From assembly GCF_002019665.1 (NCBI RefSeq), contig NZ_KV917375.1:2361175-2425174 (forward strand): a DNA stretch of 64,000 bases, in the 5' to 3' direction. Source of the stretch: Sutcliffiella halmapala (GTDB taxonomy: Bacteria > Bacillota > Bacilli > Bacillales > Bacillaceae_I). The notes beneath the pieces are model-generated. The model was not told the DNA's origin. It saw only the letters and a list, made by a program, of their open reading frames with translations, and did not search any database. The translations under genes were made by a program, and so were the position numbers. Below are positions 35,456 through 44,222 of the stretch, in pieces. Each line of letters opens with the position of its first letter. Position 1 is the first letter of the stretch.

Positions 35456-36409
35456 GGAATTAGCTTGGCTACGGAACTTTCCAATCCCAATATAAAGTAT
35501 TAAGCCTAATACTGTTAAGATAGCTACAAAATATTTAGTTTCTAGTGAGATAGCTGCAGGTGTAATAAAGCCTTCTATTACACCTGCAATAATAAATAAA
35601 GGGATCGTCCCTAGTAATAGTTGCACAGAACGTTTTGCTTGTACTTTTAGTTGGTAAGCCCTTGAGTAGTCTCCTGGTACAACTAGCTTATATCCCATTA
35701 ATAACCCGGCACCACCTGCAATGAAAATTGCTGTAAGCTCAATCATCCCGTGTGGAACAATATAGGCCCAAAATTCATAGGTTTTCCCATAATGCCAAAA
35801 TAAAGCGGCAATAGCCCCGACAATAATACCGTTATAAATTAATACATAGATTGTTAATAGTCCAAACGTTATTCCACCAGCAAATGCTAAAAAGGCAACT
35901 TGAATATTGTTCGTCATAATACTTGCTGACATTAATGGTGCATCAACTTGTCCATCAATTTCTCCAAGTCTCATTGGATCAAAACTATTTGCCATTTCAG
36001 GAGGGAGTATGGAATATAATAGAAGTTGGTCACTCGCCACAGCCGCAAAACTTCCTACACCACCTAAAGTGAAAAGAAGCATTGCTAGTAGAACAAACTT
36101 CCATTGTTCAGCAAGTAAACCGACAAATTTTGTCCCGAAAAAGTAACGTGCCTGTTTCCAGCTAGATATTTGGTCCTTATAAAGAAGGTTATGAGATTTT
36201 GAGACAAGCCCATTTAAATAAGGAGTCACTTCTTCGTTTGGAAAAAAAGTTTGACTATAGGAGAGATGTTGGGCAATTTTTTGATAAAGCCGATGAAACT
36301 GTCTTAATTGTGTTCCGGTTATATTTTTTCTTTTATGTAAGTTTGTTACTATTATTTCTAGTTCTTTCCATTCATCTCGATGTAGTTTAACAAATTGATT
36401 AACATTCAT
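35447..36409 (-). CDS. Stage II sporulation protein M family (DUF95) membrane protein
   Basis: A 320-residue protein with an N-terminal helical cytoplasmic part (about 1-100) and five to six membrane helices. NIQVAFLAFAGGITFGLLTIYVLIYNGIIVGA and PHGMIELTAIFIAGGAGLLMGYKLV are the conserved SpoIIM-type blocks. True SpoIIM takes part in septal peptidoglycan hydrolysis during engulfment; this longer relative is usually encoded beside RDD and MoxR/DUF58 genes and may have another role. The ATG at 36409 after GAGGGTG is preferred over the GTG twelve bases upstream. Confidence 0.85.
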   Translation of the reverse strand: MNVNQFVKLHRDEWKELEIIVTNLHKRKNITGTQLRQFHRLYQKIAQHLSYSQTFFPNEEVTPYLNGLVSKSHNLLYKDQISSWKQARYFFGTKFVGLLAEQWKFVLLAMLLFTLGGVGSFAAVASDQLLLYSILPPEMANSFDPMRLGEIDGQVDAPLMSASIMTNNIQVAFLAFAGGITFGLLTIYVLIYNGIIVGAIAALFWHYGKTYEFWAYIVPHGMIELTAIFIAGGAGLLMGYKLVVPGDYSRAYQLKVQAKRSVQLLLGTIPLFIIAGVIEGFITPAAISLETKYFVAILTVLGLILYIGIGKFRSQANSLQ

Positions 36410-36518
36410 ATAGGTACGCACCCTCTTATAAGATTCATTATTCTACCTTATTATAGTAATTTTATAGAAAAATAGAAACACTTCCAGTAAAATTTATCCA
36501 AGAATGGAGGTAATCTTT

Positions 36519-37325
36519 TTGAATGCAGAACAAATAGATATCAAAACACCCGAATATGTATCCTTGCAATTTCAATCAGCAGGGCTTGGTAGCCGTGCTG
36601 CCGCATTTATTATTGATCAAATTATTTTAACGTTAGTAAGTATCTTAATGCTCCTCGGTTTACTTTTCATGTTAAATGGTACGTTAATGGATTTTTTCCT
36701 ATTCGATATGCCTTCATATTTAATTGGTGGTTTAATCCTTTTATTATTTTTGCTCCGATGGGGATATTTCTTTGCATTTGAATATTTTTCAGGCGGAAGT
36801 ACCATTGGGAAAAAAATAGTAGGAATTCGAGTTATCCAAGAAAATGGGCACAGTATTACTTTGCTTTCTAGTTTGATTCGCAATTTATTACGTATTATCG
36901 ATAGTCTGCCAACAAATTATTTATTAGGCATGATAATGATCTTTTTCCACTCTAAGCATAAACGATTAGGTGATTTGGTAGCAGGTACAATAGTTGTTCA
37001 TGAAAGAAGAAAAAAGGGGACAAAGATAAAAATAACGAAAATAGAAAAAGAAATTATTAATCGAGGTTTAACAAGAAATCTTCTTCCTATAAGTGAATGG
37101 GAGCTTAAGCGATTCAACCAAAAGGACTGGCAGTTATTAAATACATATTGTCATCGCTTTTTACAACTGTCAGCTGATGACAGAATCCAATTGACCCGAC
37201 AAGTTGCTAATATTCTTTCTCCGAAATTAGAGATGAATATTAGCGATAAAAGCTATGAAGAGCTAGAAAATATTCTACTTAGTCTTTTTTTAGTACTAAA
37301 GGATGAGTGGGAGTTTGAGTTGTAA
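36519..37325 (+). CDS. RDD-family membrane protein
   Basis: A 268-residue protein with an RDD domain in the first half: GLGSRAAAFIIDQIILTLVS (first Arg-Asp pair), YFSGGSTIGKKIVGIRVI and HKRLGDLVAGTIVV. Three to four helices are followed by a charged cytoplasmic part of about 110 residues. Some RDD proteins act as Na+/H+ antiporters, but this one is assigned only to the family. TTG at 36519 is chosen because GGAGGT lies 7 bases before it; an ATG at 36504 would place that site inside the gene. It is divergent from the SpoIIM-like gene. Confidence 0.85.
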   Translation: MNAEQIDIKTPEYVSLQFQSAGLGSRAAAFIIDQIILTLVSILMLLGLLFMLNGTLMDFFLFDMPSYLIGGLILLLFLLRWGYFFAFEYFSGGSTIGKKIVGIRVIQENGHSITLLSSLIRNLLRIIDSLPTNYLLGMIMIFFHSKHKRLGDLVAGTIVVHERRKKGTKIKITKIEKEIINRGLTRNLLPISEWELKRFNQKDWQLLNTYCHRFLQLSADDRIQLTRQVANILSPKLEMNISDKSYEELENILLSLFLVLKDEWEFEL

Positions 37326-37603
37326 ATAGTTTTGCTATTATCTTTTAAGTGGTCAACTTGAATAGACTTATTTTAGTGGTTATGACGTTCTTTACGTAAG
37401 GTTTTTTCGACCTTTTTCCACGCCATTTATAATTTATATTTAAATACTATTTGCTTTTCCAATTTTTATCTGTTATTCTAAGTAAGAATTATTTTTGTTC
37501 GGTATGTAAGGAACGAATAAGTGTACAAACTTTTCTCCTTTGATATCCAATGAGCAACTATAGTAATAAAATGTGGATTAAATCCACCCAGGAGGAAACA
37601 AAC

Positions 37604-37804
37604 ATGCAACAAGGTACAGTAAAATGGTTTAACGCAGACAAAGGTTTCGGTTTCATTGAAGTAGAAGGTGGAGAAGATGTATTCGTACATTTCTCAGCTA
37701 TCCAAGGTGACGGTTTCAAATCTTTAGACGAAGGTCAAAAAGTAACTTTTGACACTGAGCAAGGTCAACGTGGACTTCAAGCTACTAACGTAAACAAAGC
37801 ATAA
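37604..37804 (+). CDS. Cold-shock protein, CspA/CspB family
   Basis: A 66-residue OB-fold nucleic-acid-binding protein, an RNA chaperone. KGFGFIEVE (RNP1) and VFVHFSAI (RNP2) are intact, with the usual [14 protein letters not shown] start. The ATG at 37604 follows CAGGAGG; upstream in-frame starts are not credible. The preceding 280 bases carry no gene and presumably include a long 5' leader, as is usual for csp mRNAs. Confidence 0.96.
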   Translation: MQQGTVKWFNADKGFGFIEVEGGEDVFVHFSAIQGDGFKSLDEGQKVTFDTEQGQRGLQATNVNKA

Positions 37805-37813
37805 TTGCGATGA

Positions 37814-37842
37814 AAGGACTCTATTTTAGAGTCCTTTTTTCA
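37814..37842 (+). terminator. Terminator of the csp gene
   Basis: AAAGGACTCT / AGAGTCCTTT stem with a short loop and T6, just after the stop. Confidence 0.9.
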
Positions 37843-38050
37843 TTTGTAAAAAGTTAAAGTGACAAAATAAACAACGACTTTAAGTGCTAGTTAGTAACCT
37901 CATATCTCTATATCTTCCAATAACGCTACCTTCTAAGAATATTACTTTCTTCGATGTCCTCTACATTAATTTGGCTCACATGAGAAAGGATATACATACA
38001 TAGATACCAGTTACTATCACTGAAAATAACTGCAGTTTACCTAAATTTAT

Positions 38051-38079
38051 TTGACACGGTTTTATTACCATGGTATATT
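38051..38079 (+). promoter_or_regulatory. Sigma-A promoter of the MhqO-like gene
   Basis: TTGACA (38051-38056), 17-base spacer, TATATT (38074-38079). The MhqR-like palindrome begins two bases after the -10 box, a repressor position. Confidence 0.85.
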
Positions 38080-38080
38080 T

Positions 38081-38096
38081 ATCTCGAATTCAAGAT
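38081..38096 (+). promoter_or_regulatory. MhqR operator
   Basis: ATCTCGAATTCAAGAT is an almost perfect palindrome and matches the B. subtilis MhqR box (ATCTcgAATTCgAGAT as I recall it) at 15 of 16 positions. MhqR is a MarR-type repressor released by quinones. It lies right at the expected transcription start. Confidence 0.82.
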
Positions 38097-38148
38097 ATTT
38101 TCATTGTTAATTAATTGACACTATATAGAGTAAATTGGAGGTATGAAA

Positions 38149-39126
38149 ATGAATGGATTAAAAGGGATTCATCATGTAACAGCAATTACAAGTAGTGCAG
38201 AAAAAAATTATGAATTTTTCACTTATGTGTTAGGAATGCGACTAGTGAAGAAGACAGTGAATCAGGATGATATTCAAACATATCATTTATTTTTTGCAGA
38301 TGATAGTGGCAATCCAGGAACAGATATGACTTTTTTCGACTTTCCAGGTATTCAAAAAGGGTCACATGGTACGAATGAAATTTTTAAGACAGGATTCCGT
38401 GTGCCAACAGATGCTGCACTAGAATACTGGATTAAACGCTTTGATCGATTAGATGTAAAGCATACAGGAATCAACGATCAATTCGGTAAAAAAACAATAT
38501 CTTTTGTTGATTTTGATGATCAGCAGTATCAATTAATTTCTGATGAGAAGAACAAAGGTGTGGCTTCAGGAACTCCTTGGAAAAATGGACCGATTCCTTT
38601 AGAGTATGCGATTACTGGGTTGGGGCCAATTTTTATTCGTGTAGCAAATTTCGATTTCTTTAAAGAGGTTTTGGAAAAGGCTCTGCTATTTAAGCAAATA
38701 GAACAAGAAGGAGCTACCTATTTATTCGAGGTAGGCGAAGGAGGAAACGGTGCGCAAATTGTGGTTGAACATAATTCCGTTTTACCCCAAGCTGTCCAAG
38801 GATATGGCACTGTTCACCATGCAGCTTTCAGAGTAGCGGATCGATCTGTAATTGAAGAATGGGATGAACGACTAAAGGGATTTGGCTTCAATACTTCTGG
38901 ATATGTAGATCGATATTTCTTTGAGTCCTTATACGCAAGAGTTGCTCCTCAGGTACTTTTTGAATTTGCAACAGATGGACCTGGTTTTATGGGGGATGAG
39001 CCTTATGAAACACTGGGAGAGAAATTATCCTTGCCACCATTCTTAGAGTCAAAAAGGGAACAAATTGAAAGTTTAGTTCGACCGATTGATACTGTGAGAA
39101 GTACCTTAACCTTTGAAAAAGAATAA
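38149..39126 (+). CDS. Ring-cleaving dioxygenase, VOC superfamily (MhqO-like)
   Basis: A 325-residue two-module VOC (glyoxalase-fold) protein, predicted to open hydroquinone or catechol rings using Fe2+. GIHHVTAITSS at the N-terminus and GTVHHAAFRVAD in the second module carry metal-ligand histidines, with a glutamate near EFATDGPGF as the third ligand. The family includes B. subtilis MhqO, MhqE and MhqA, induced by quinones through MhqR; an MhqR operator precedes this gene. The ATG at 38149 has GGAGGT 6 bases upstream; the ATG at 38143 is too close to it. Confidence 0.88.
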   Translation: MNGLKGIHHVTAITSSAEKNYEFFTYVLGMRLVKKTVNQDDIQTYHLFFADDSGNPGTDMTFFDFPGIQKGSHGTNEIFKTGFRVPTDAALEYWIKRFDRLDVKHTGINDQFGKKTISFVDFDDQQYQLISDEKNKGVASGTPWKNGPIPLEYAITGLGPIFIRVANFDFFKEVLEKALLFKQIEQEGATYLFEVGEGGNGAQIVVEHNSVLPQAVQGYGTVHHAAFRVADRSVIEEWDERLKGFGFNTSGYVDRYFFESLYARVAPQVLFEFATDGPGFMGDEPYETLGEKLSLPPFLESKREQIESLVRPIDTVRSTLTFEKE

Positions 39127-39130
39127 ATCC

Positions 39131-39176
39131 AAAATACCATCCTCTAATTAAAGCTAGAGGATGGTATTTTTTATGA
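39131..39176 (+). terminator. Terminator of the MhqO-like gene
   Basis: Perfect 16-base stem AAAATACCATCCTCTA / TAGAGGATGGTATTTT with an 8-base loop and T-run. Confidence 0.92.
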
Positions 39177-39298
39177 AGTTGAAGAGTACTATTAGTTGAA
39201 TGCCCCTATTAAAATCTTTATTTAAGAAGCGTCTAACGTCATTTGTGAATTTATGCTATTATTTAGAAAAAACAAAAAATAAAAGAGGGATTTTGTGC

Positions 39299-39472
39299 AT
39301 GTTTGAATTTTTCTTACCACCCTTGATAGGGGCTATTATTCTTAGTGTCATCTTATTTTTTATCCTTGCCATATTTAAGCGAAGAAACCTTCAAATAGCT
39401 ACTTTAATAATTGTTTCGATGGTTGCATTTTTTATTATGATAGGTGTTATTAGTTTTTTAAATTCCCCCTAA
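39299..39472 (+). CDS. Small two-helix membrane protein
   Basis: A 57-residue protein made of two hydrophobic helices (about 5-27 and 32-53) joined by a basic turn (FKRRN). AGAGGGA precedes the ATG by 8 bases. No family is recognised with confidence; YesK-like short proteins look similar. The frame could be extended upstream to 39200, but that part is not coding-like. A DUF6366-like gene follows 39 bases later. Confidence 0.6.
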   Translation: MFEFFLPPLIGAIILSVILFFILAIFKRRNLQIATLIIVSMVAFFIMIGVISFLNSP

Positions 39473-39511
39473 AGAAGGAAAATCCATTTTATTTTAGTCA
39501 GGAGGGATTGG

Positions 39512-39709
39512 ATGAAAAAACATATACATGACAAGGCAAATGAAAAAGAATATAAAAAAAATCCAATGGCTAATTTTGCTGATAGTACTAATCGATCTAC
39601 AGTAGGAGATTTAAACGGAATAGCACGGAGCGGATGTTTAACAAAAATGATAATTCTAGGACTACTTTTTATTATTGGATTATTTCTTTCGTATTGCTCC
39701 TATCAATAA
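39512..39709 (+). CDS. DUF6366-like small membrane protein
   Basis: A 65-residue protein: a charged N-terminal half with the pattern KKNPMANFADSTNRSTVGDLNGIA and a single C-terminal membrane helix (about 44-62). This pattern fits the DUF6366 family of Bacilli. AGGAGGGATTGG lies before the ATG. Function unknown. Confidence 0.7.
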   Translation: MKKHIHDKANEKEYKKNPMANFADSTNRSTVGDLNGIARSGCLTKMIILGLLFIIGLFLSYCSYQ

Positions 39710-39719
39710 AGGAAGGATA

Positions 39720-39747
39720 AAAGAGAGAGGTATGACCAACTCTCTTT
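39720..39747 (+). terminator. Weak terminator-like hairpin
   Basis: AAAGAGAG / CTCTCTTT stem with a 12-base loop, just after the DUF6366-like gene; the T-run is short. Confidence 0.5.
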
Positions 39748-39783
39748 ATAAGGCTAGAACTACTATTAGAATCAATGGTAATG

Positions 39784-39936
39784 TTAAAGTAAATCCTCAA
39801 TCGCATCTAAATTTCTTCTTGCAGCTTTAATTAACCTTTTAGCGATTTTTTTTGTAACTTTACGACATTTTCTTACATCACCTAAAGAATTTACTCCCAA
39901 ACTTCCAATAAAATTAGAAACTCTATTCACAATCAT
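39784..39936 (-). CDS. Small basic protein of 50 residues
   Basis: Frame of 50 codons with a strong ribosome site AAGGGGGTG 7 bases before the ATG. It encodes a cationic protein with the middle part DVRKCRKVTKKIAKRLIKAA, which could form an amphipathic helix, and an acidic end (LDAIEDLL). It fills the otherwise empty 39.7-40.0 kb gap. I recognise no family. A small DNA/RNA-binding protein, a spore component or an antimicrobial-type peptide are all conceivable; none is supported by more than composition. Confidence 0.55.
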   Translation of the reverse strand: MIVNRVSNFIGSLGVNSLGDVRKCRKVTKKIAKRLIKAARRNLDAIEDLL

Positions 39937-40035
39937 TCACTCACCCCCTTCTATTTACTATCATATGAAATACGCTAGAAGGTGTAAGGGTGTTTGACCG
40001 TATGATAGACCCATTTGATAGATTTCTTATCGATT

Positions 40036-41667
40036 TTAGTAGTCAGACTCCTGTTTTAGTTTTTCTAATTCTAACTCTACTTGCTTCAGATTGATTCTTT
40101 CGAATAATGGCTCTATATTTTCCAATTTACTTGGATGAGTATATATCGTTCCCCAGGTGGTTGATTTCACTTGTAGCATTTGCTTCACTTTTTCACTAGA
40201 GAATGGTAAGAATGGACTAAGCAGATGGGCAAGGTTCGTAATAATAAACACACAATTAGCGATTGTTTTATCACAAGCTACTCTGTCTAGCTTTATTTGC
40301 CTCCAAGGTTGTTGTTCATCAAAATATTTATTGCCATAACGGACTAATTGGAAAATCTCCTCCAAGCCCTTTTTAAAATAAGTCTTTTCAATTAAATCTC
40401 CTACAGTTTGATATAGTATATCCACCTCATTTTCATGAGCAGAGAGGAGCTTCGCATTAGGAACGGTTCCGTTATAATACTTGGTGATGAACTTGAATGT
40501 CCTGTTAACAAGGTTACCATAGGCTCCTAATAACTCACTATTATGACTATAGATAAATTCGCGCCAAGAAAAATCAGCATCTCGATTTTCTGGGGCATTG
40601 ATCGTTAAGAAGTAGCGAATAGAATCTGGATTGTATCGCTCCAAAATGTCTGGAACCCAAACAGCCCAATTTTTACTAGTGGATAGTTTCTTTTTCTCTA
40701 GGGTCAGGTACTCGTTTGAAACAATGTGTGTGGGTAAAGGTTTCATTTCTAGACCAGCTAAGATTCCTGCCCAGATAATGGAGTGGAATGGAATATTATC
40801 TTTTCCATGTACATAGTAAGAGAGGGTATTTTCACTCCAAAACGTTCCTGAATCTTCATTGTTTTCTGAAGCCCATAGTTTGCTTGCAGAATAATAACCA
40901 GCGACCGCCTCGATCCAAACGTAGATTTTTTTCCCCTCATAGCCTGTTACTGGAACACTTACTCCAACTGATAAATCTCTAGAGGCGGCTCGATCCTGTA
41001 AACCTTCGTTTAAGTATCTTCTAGTTAAGGAAACAGCGTTATCTCTCCAGTTACTTTTCGATGCCTCGAGATAGTCTTCTAATACACATTGAAGCTTGGA
41101 TAATGCAAAGTAAAAATGTTCCGTTAGCTTAGTTTTCGGACTGCCTTTACAAATACTACATTTTTTATCAAGTAAATCTATTGGATCTAAAATAGTGGAG
41201 CAATGATCGCACTGATCTCCACGTGCATGCTGATGGCACTCAGGACAAGTACCGACTACGTAACGATCCGGTAAAAACTGTCTACACGTCTCACAATAGG
41301 TTTGCTCTATTTCCTTTTTATAAATAAGTTCATTTTCTAATAACTCTAAGAAAATTGCTTGAACAATTTTATGGTGGTGCTCCGTATCTGTTCGTGTATA
41401 GAAATCGTAACTAAATCCTAACTTCGAGAATGACGTAACAAATTCATCATGGTACCGATCCGCAATTTCCTTAGTTGTCAATCCTTCTTGTTTTGCCCGA
41501 ATAGTAATAGGCGTTCCGTTACAATCACTTCCAGAAACGTATAGAACTTTTTCACCTTTCATTCGATAATACCTAGCCAAAATATCTCCAGGTAGCAAGC
41601 TGGAAATATGACCAAGATGCAATGAACCATTCGCATAAGCCCAGGCTCCACCAATAAAAATACTCAT
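40036..41667 (-). CDS. metG: Methionyl-tRNA synthetase, T-box-controlled, without C-terminal domain
   Basis: Class I synthetase of about 543 residues that charges tRNA-Met. GSLHLGH is the HIGH motif, KKLSTSKN the KMSKS equivalent, and a zinc-binding region with four CxxC-type pairs (CETC, CPEC, CDHC, CSIC) lies around residues 120-180, the double-knuckle form seen in E. coli-like and archaeal enzymes rather than the main Bacillus MetS. The usual C-terminal dimerisation/tRNA-binding domain is absent. AAGGAGG lies 8 bases before the ATG at 41667 (another ATG at 41670). The frame continues upstream into the T-box terminator, which is not coding. It is probably a second, starvation-induced MetRS. 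Confidence 0.9.
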   Translation of the reverse strand: MSIFIGGAWAYANGSLHLGHISSLLPGDILARYYRMKGEKVLYVSGSDCNGTPITIRAKQEGLTTKEIADRYHDEFVTSFSKLGFSYDFYTRTDTEHHHKIVQAIFLELLENELIYKKEIEQTYCETCRQFLPDRYVVGTCPECHQHARGDQCDHCSTILDPIDLLDKKCSICKGSPKTKLTEHFYFALSKLQCVLEDYLEASKSNWRDNAVSLTRRYLNEGLQDRAASRDLSVGVSVPVTGYEGKKIYVWIEAVAGYYSASKLWASENNEDSGTFWSENTLSYYVHGKDNIPFHSIIWAGILAGLEMKPLPTHIVSNEYLTLEKKKLSTSKNWAVWVPDILERYNPDSIRYFLTINAPENRDADFSWREFIYSHNSELLGAYGNLVNRTFKFITKYYNGTVPNAKLLSAHENEVDILYQTVGDLIEKTYFKKGLEEIFQLVRYGNKYFDEQQPWRQIKLDRVACDKTIANCVFIITNLAHLLSPFLPFSSEKVKQMLQVKSTTWGTIYTHPSKLENIEPLFERINLKQVELELEKLKQESDY

Positions 41668-41707
41668 CATAATAACCTCCTTGTTTTTTAAAAAAATGAA
41701 CACAAAA

Positions 41708-41995
41708 AACCTCGCCCTAACAATAATTGTTAAGGGCGAGGTTTGATTTCCACGCGATACCACCTTATTTCACAAATAGCTCACACTATTTGTCTCTACA
41801 AGTACGGAGTTTGACACTCTTATACTGTGACATAGATAACGAGTGCCAAAACTCGTTGTAGCCTACTAATCCACAAAAGATGTTCAGTACAAAGCTCAGA
41901 GTTCATGTTCAAATGGGCGTTTTTGCTTCTTTTCAGCTCCCGAAGCTCTCTGTGTAAAACAGCATCATTTTACTTTATCTCATCATTGCCTTTAT
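41708..41995 (-). promoter_or_regulatory. T-box leader (tRNA-Met sensing) of metG
   Basis: Read on the minus strand: a specifier region with GAACATGAACTC (AUG at 41904-41906), the T-box core AAGGTGGTATCGCGTGG (41751-41768), and a terminator hairpin AACCTCGCCCT / AGGGCGAGGTT (41708-41743) followed by T6. Uncharged tRNA-Met would pair with both sites and allow read-through into metG. Confidence 0.9.
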
Positions 41996-42010
41996 CAGGT
42001 AATTTTTTGT

Positions 42011-42039
42011 ATTATATGTTGTTTTTGTTTGATTGTCAA
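42011..42039 (-). promoter_or_regulatory. Sigma-A promoter of metG
   Basis: On the minus strand TTGACA, exactly 17 bases, TATAAT: a perfect consensus promoter firing into the T-box leader. Confidence 0.92.
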
Positions 42040-42083
42040 TATTAACTAATAAAATGATGAAATAAAGAAAATTAATTTTATTG

Positions 42084-42112
42084 TTGACACCCTACTAAAA
42101 ACGGTGTAATGT
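42084..42112 (+). promoter_or_regulatory. Probable promoter of the metNIQ leader
   Basis: TTGACA at 42084-42089, 17 bases, then TAATGT; an alternative -10 TATAAA lies at 42112. It is divergent from the metG promoter, 45 bases away. Confidence 0.65.
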
Positions 42113-42150
42113 ATAAATCAATTAACCAAGCGATTTTCAAATACGAATAT

Positions 42151-42308
42151 TCTTATCCAGAGAGGTGGAGGGATTGGCCCTACGAAACCTCGGCAGCAGG
42201 CTTTTATTAGTACTGTGCCAATTCCATCAAGCTTACTTAGCTTGAAAGATAAGAAGAGAAAAGTGATGTATGCTACCCTCTTCTTTTACAAGAAGAGGGT
42301 TTTTATTT
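42151..42308 (+). promoter_or_regulatory. SAM-I riboswitch 1 with its own terminator
   Basis: S-box aptamer starting TCTTATCCAGAGAGGTGGAG, with GAAACCTCGGCA, GTGCCAATTCC and the closing GAAAGATAAGA. A separate expression platform ends in the terminator ACCCTCTTCT / AGAAGAGGGT (42275-42300) with a T-run. SAM binding favours termination. Confidence 0.95.
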
Positions 42309-42355
42309 ACTTAAAACCTAGTATTCTGATTGCTAAACTTAATATTTGATTATTT

Positions 42356-42510
42356 TCTTATCCAGAGAGGTGGAGGGACTGGCCCAATGAAACCTCGGCA
42401 ACGGACATGTTAGCATGAACCGTGCCTATTCCTGCAAGCGAAAGCTTGAGAGATGAGAAGAGCAAGGTTTTTTATTGCCCTCTTCTTGTGTTTAAGAAGA
42501 GGGTTTTTAT
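42356..42510 (+). promoter_or_regulatory. SAM-I riboswitch 2 with its own terminator
   Basis: Second complete S-box, TCTTATCCAGAGAGGTGGAG through GAGAGATGAGAAGAG, followed by terminator CCCTCTTCTT / AAGAAGAGGG (42478-42503) and T-run. It lies 47 bases behind the first, and metN starts 28 bases after it. Variable arms differ from copy 1, so the duplication is not recent. Confidence 0.95.
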
Positions 42511-42537
42511 TTTTCTATGGAAAGTAGGAGGAGCAGC

Positions 42538-43569
42538 ATGATTACATTTGAAGGTGTTCGAAAAGTCTATGATAGTAATGGAGATAAGGTTACTGCGCTA
42601 GATGGGATTGATTTAACGATAGCAGCAGGGGAAATTTATGGAGTAATTGGCTTTAGTGGTGCTGGTAAAAGCTCGCTCATCCGATGCGTTAATCTATTAG
42701 AACGACCTTCTTCCGGAAGAGTATTAGTCGGAGGACGAGATTTAACGAGATTAACAGCAAAAGAGCTAAGAGAGGCGAAGAGAAACATCGGGATGGTGTT
42801 TCAACACTTTAATTTACTTAATTCAAAGACTGTCTATGATAATGTCGCCATGCCCCTGTTAGTAGGGAAAACTCCGAAAGCAGAAATTAGAAAAAGGGTA
42901 AAAGAATTATTGGATTTTGTTGGGTTAAGTGATAAGAAGGATAATTACCCAGATCAATTATCAGGTGGCCAAAAACAGCGTGTTGGAATAGCGCGGGCTT
43001 TAGCAACAAAGCCTTCTATCTTACTCTGTGATGAAGCTACATCAGCCTTAGACCCACAGACAACAAGTTCTATTCTACAGTTATTAAAAAAGATCAATCA
43101 GGAATATCAAATTACCATCTTAATGATTACACATGAGATGTCCGTTATCCGTGACATTTGCGATAAAGTGGCAGTGATTGAAGGCGGAAAAATTATTGAA
43201 CAAGGATCCGTATTCGATCTCTTCTCTAATCCAATAACAAACACAGCAAAAAATTTCGTAAGTTCTGTTATGAATGATAAGATTCCAGAATCCATTCAAA
43301 AACTAGTAAACAATCAAGGCGAACAGCAAGGAATCTATCGAATTAGTTTTGTTGGGAACTCTACTGGACAGCCGTTTCTTTCACAAGTTGCCAAAAGATT
43401 TGATGTAGATGTCAATGTTCTTTTTGGAAACATTACAGAGCTTCAGGGAATTCCATTTGGAAATATCATCGTGGAGTTAAGGGGCGATCAATCAGAAATC
43501 AGACGCGCACTTTTCTATATTCAACAAGAAAAAGTACAGATCAAGGAGGTGAATGCACATGCGAGTTAG
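42538..43569 (+). CDS. metN: Methionine ABC transporter ATP-binding protein
   Basis: A 343-residue ATPase of the D/L-methionine importer. Walker A GFSGAGKSS, Q-loop FQHFNLL, signature LSGGQKQRVGIARAL, Walker B LLCDEATSALD and the H-loop MITHE are intact. The C-terminal part (about 265-340) is the NIL/ACT-like regulatory domain that binds methionine and inhibits transport in E. coli MetN. The ATG at 42538 has TAGGAGGAG before it, whereas an ATG at 42517 lies in the riboswitch terminator tail. It is controlled by two SAM-I riboswitches. It overlaps metI by 11 bases. Confidence 0.95.
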   Translation: MITFEGVRKVYDSNGDKVTALDGIDLTIAAGEIYGVIGFSGAGKSSLIRCVNLLERPSSGRVLVGGRDLTRLTAKELREAKRNIGMVFQHFNLLNSKTVYDNVAMPLLVGKTPKAEIRKRVKELLDFVGLSDKKDNYPDQLSGGQKQRVGIARALATKPSILLCDEATSALDPQTTSSILQLLKKINQEYQITILMITHEMSVIRDICDKVAVIEGGKIIEQGSVFDLFSNPITNTAKNFVSSVMNDKIPESIQKLVNNQGEQQGIYRISFVGNSTGQPFLSQVAKRFDVDVNVLFGNITELQGIPFGNIIVELRGDQSEIRRALFYIQQEKVQIKEVNAHAS

Positions 43570-44209
43570 ACCAGAACACATTATAGATGCCCTTTTAGAA
43601 ACGGTGTCAATGGTAAGCTTTTCATTATTATTTTCGACATTGATTGGACTTCCATTAGGAATCTTACTTGTTGTAACACGTAAGGGTCACCTTTTAGAAA
43701 ATGTAGGATTCTTTAATATTATTAATCCCGTAATTAATGTACTAAGGTCCATTCCTTTTATTATCTTACTTGTTGCCATCATTCCAATAACAAGGTTAAT
43801 TGTTGGAACGTCAATTGGGACAGCAGCAGCGATAGTACCGCTCGTATTTTACGCAGCACCTTATTTTGCAAGACTTGTAGAAAATTCATTATTAGAGGTG
43901 GACCCTGGCGTCATAGAGGCAGCAGAAGCAATGGGAGCCTCCCCCTGGCAAGTTATTTATCGCTTTTTACTACCAGAAGCATTAAGTTCTTTAGTGCTTG
44001 CGATTACTATTGCAACAATCGGCTTAATTGGCGCATCTGCAATGGCTGGTGCTATAGGCGGAGGTGGACTTGGTGATTTAGCGATTACATACGGCTACCA
44101 ACAGTTTGACGAAGTAACGATGTTCATTACAGTCGCAATCTTAGTAATCTTAGTTCAATTCATTCAAAGCTCAGGAAATATTTTATCAAAAAAAATTAGA
44201 AGAAGATAA
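43559..44209 (+). CDS. metI: Methionine ABC transporter permease
   Basis: A 216-residue permease with five membrane helices and the coupling-loop motif EAAEAMGASPWQVIYRFLLPEA that contacts MetN. The ATG at 43559 is 8 bases after AAGGAGGT; an ATG at 43553 is only two to three bases from it. In B. subtilis the gene is called metP. It forms the membrane channel of the complex. Confidence 0.95.
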   Translation: MRVRPEHIIDALLETVSMVSFSLLFSTLIGLPLGILLVVTRKGHLLENVGFFNIINPVINVLRSIPFIILLVAIIPITRLIVGTSIGTAAAIVPLVFYAAPYFARLVENSLLEVDPGVIEAAEAMGASPWQVIYRFLLPEALSSLVLAITIATIGLIGASAMAGAIGGGGLGDLAITYGYQQFDEVTMFITVAILVILVQFIQSSGNILSKKIRRR

Positions 44210-44222
44210 GGGAGAGAACAAC

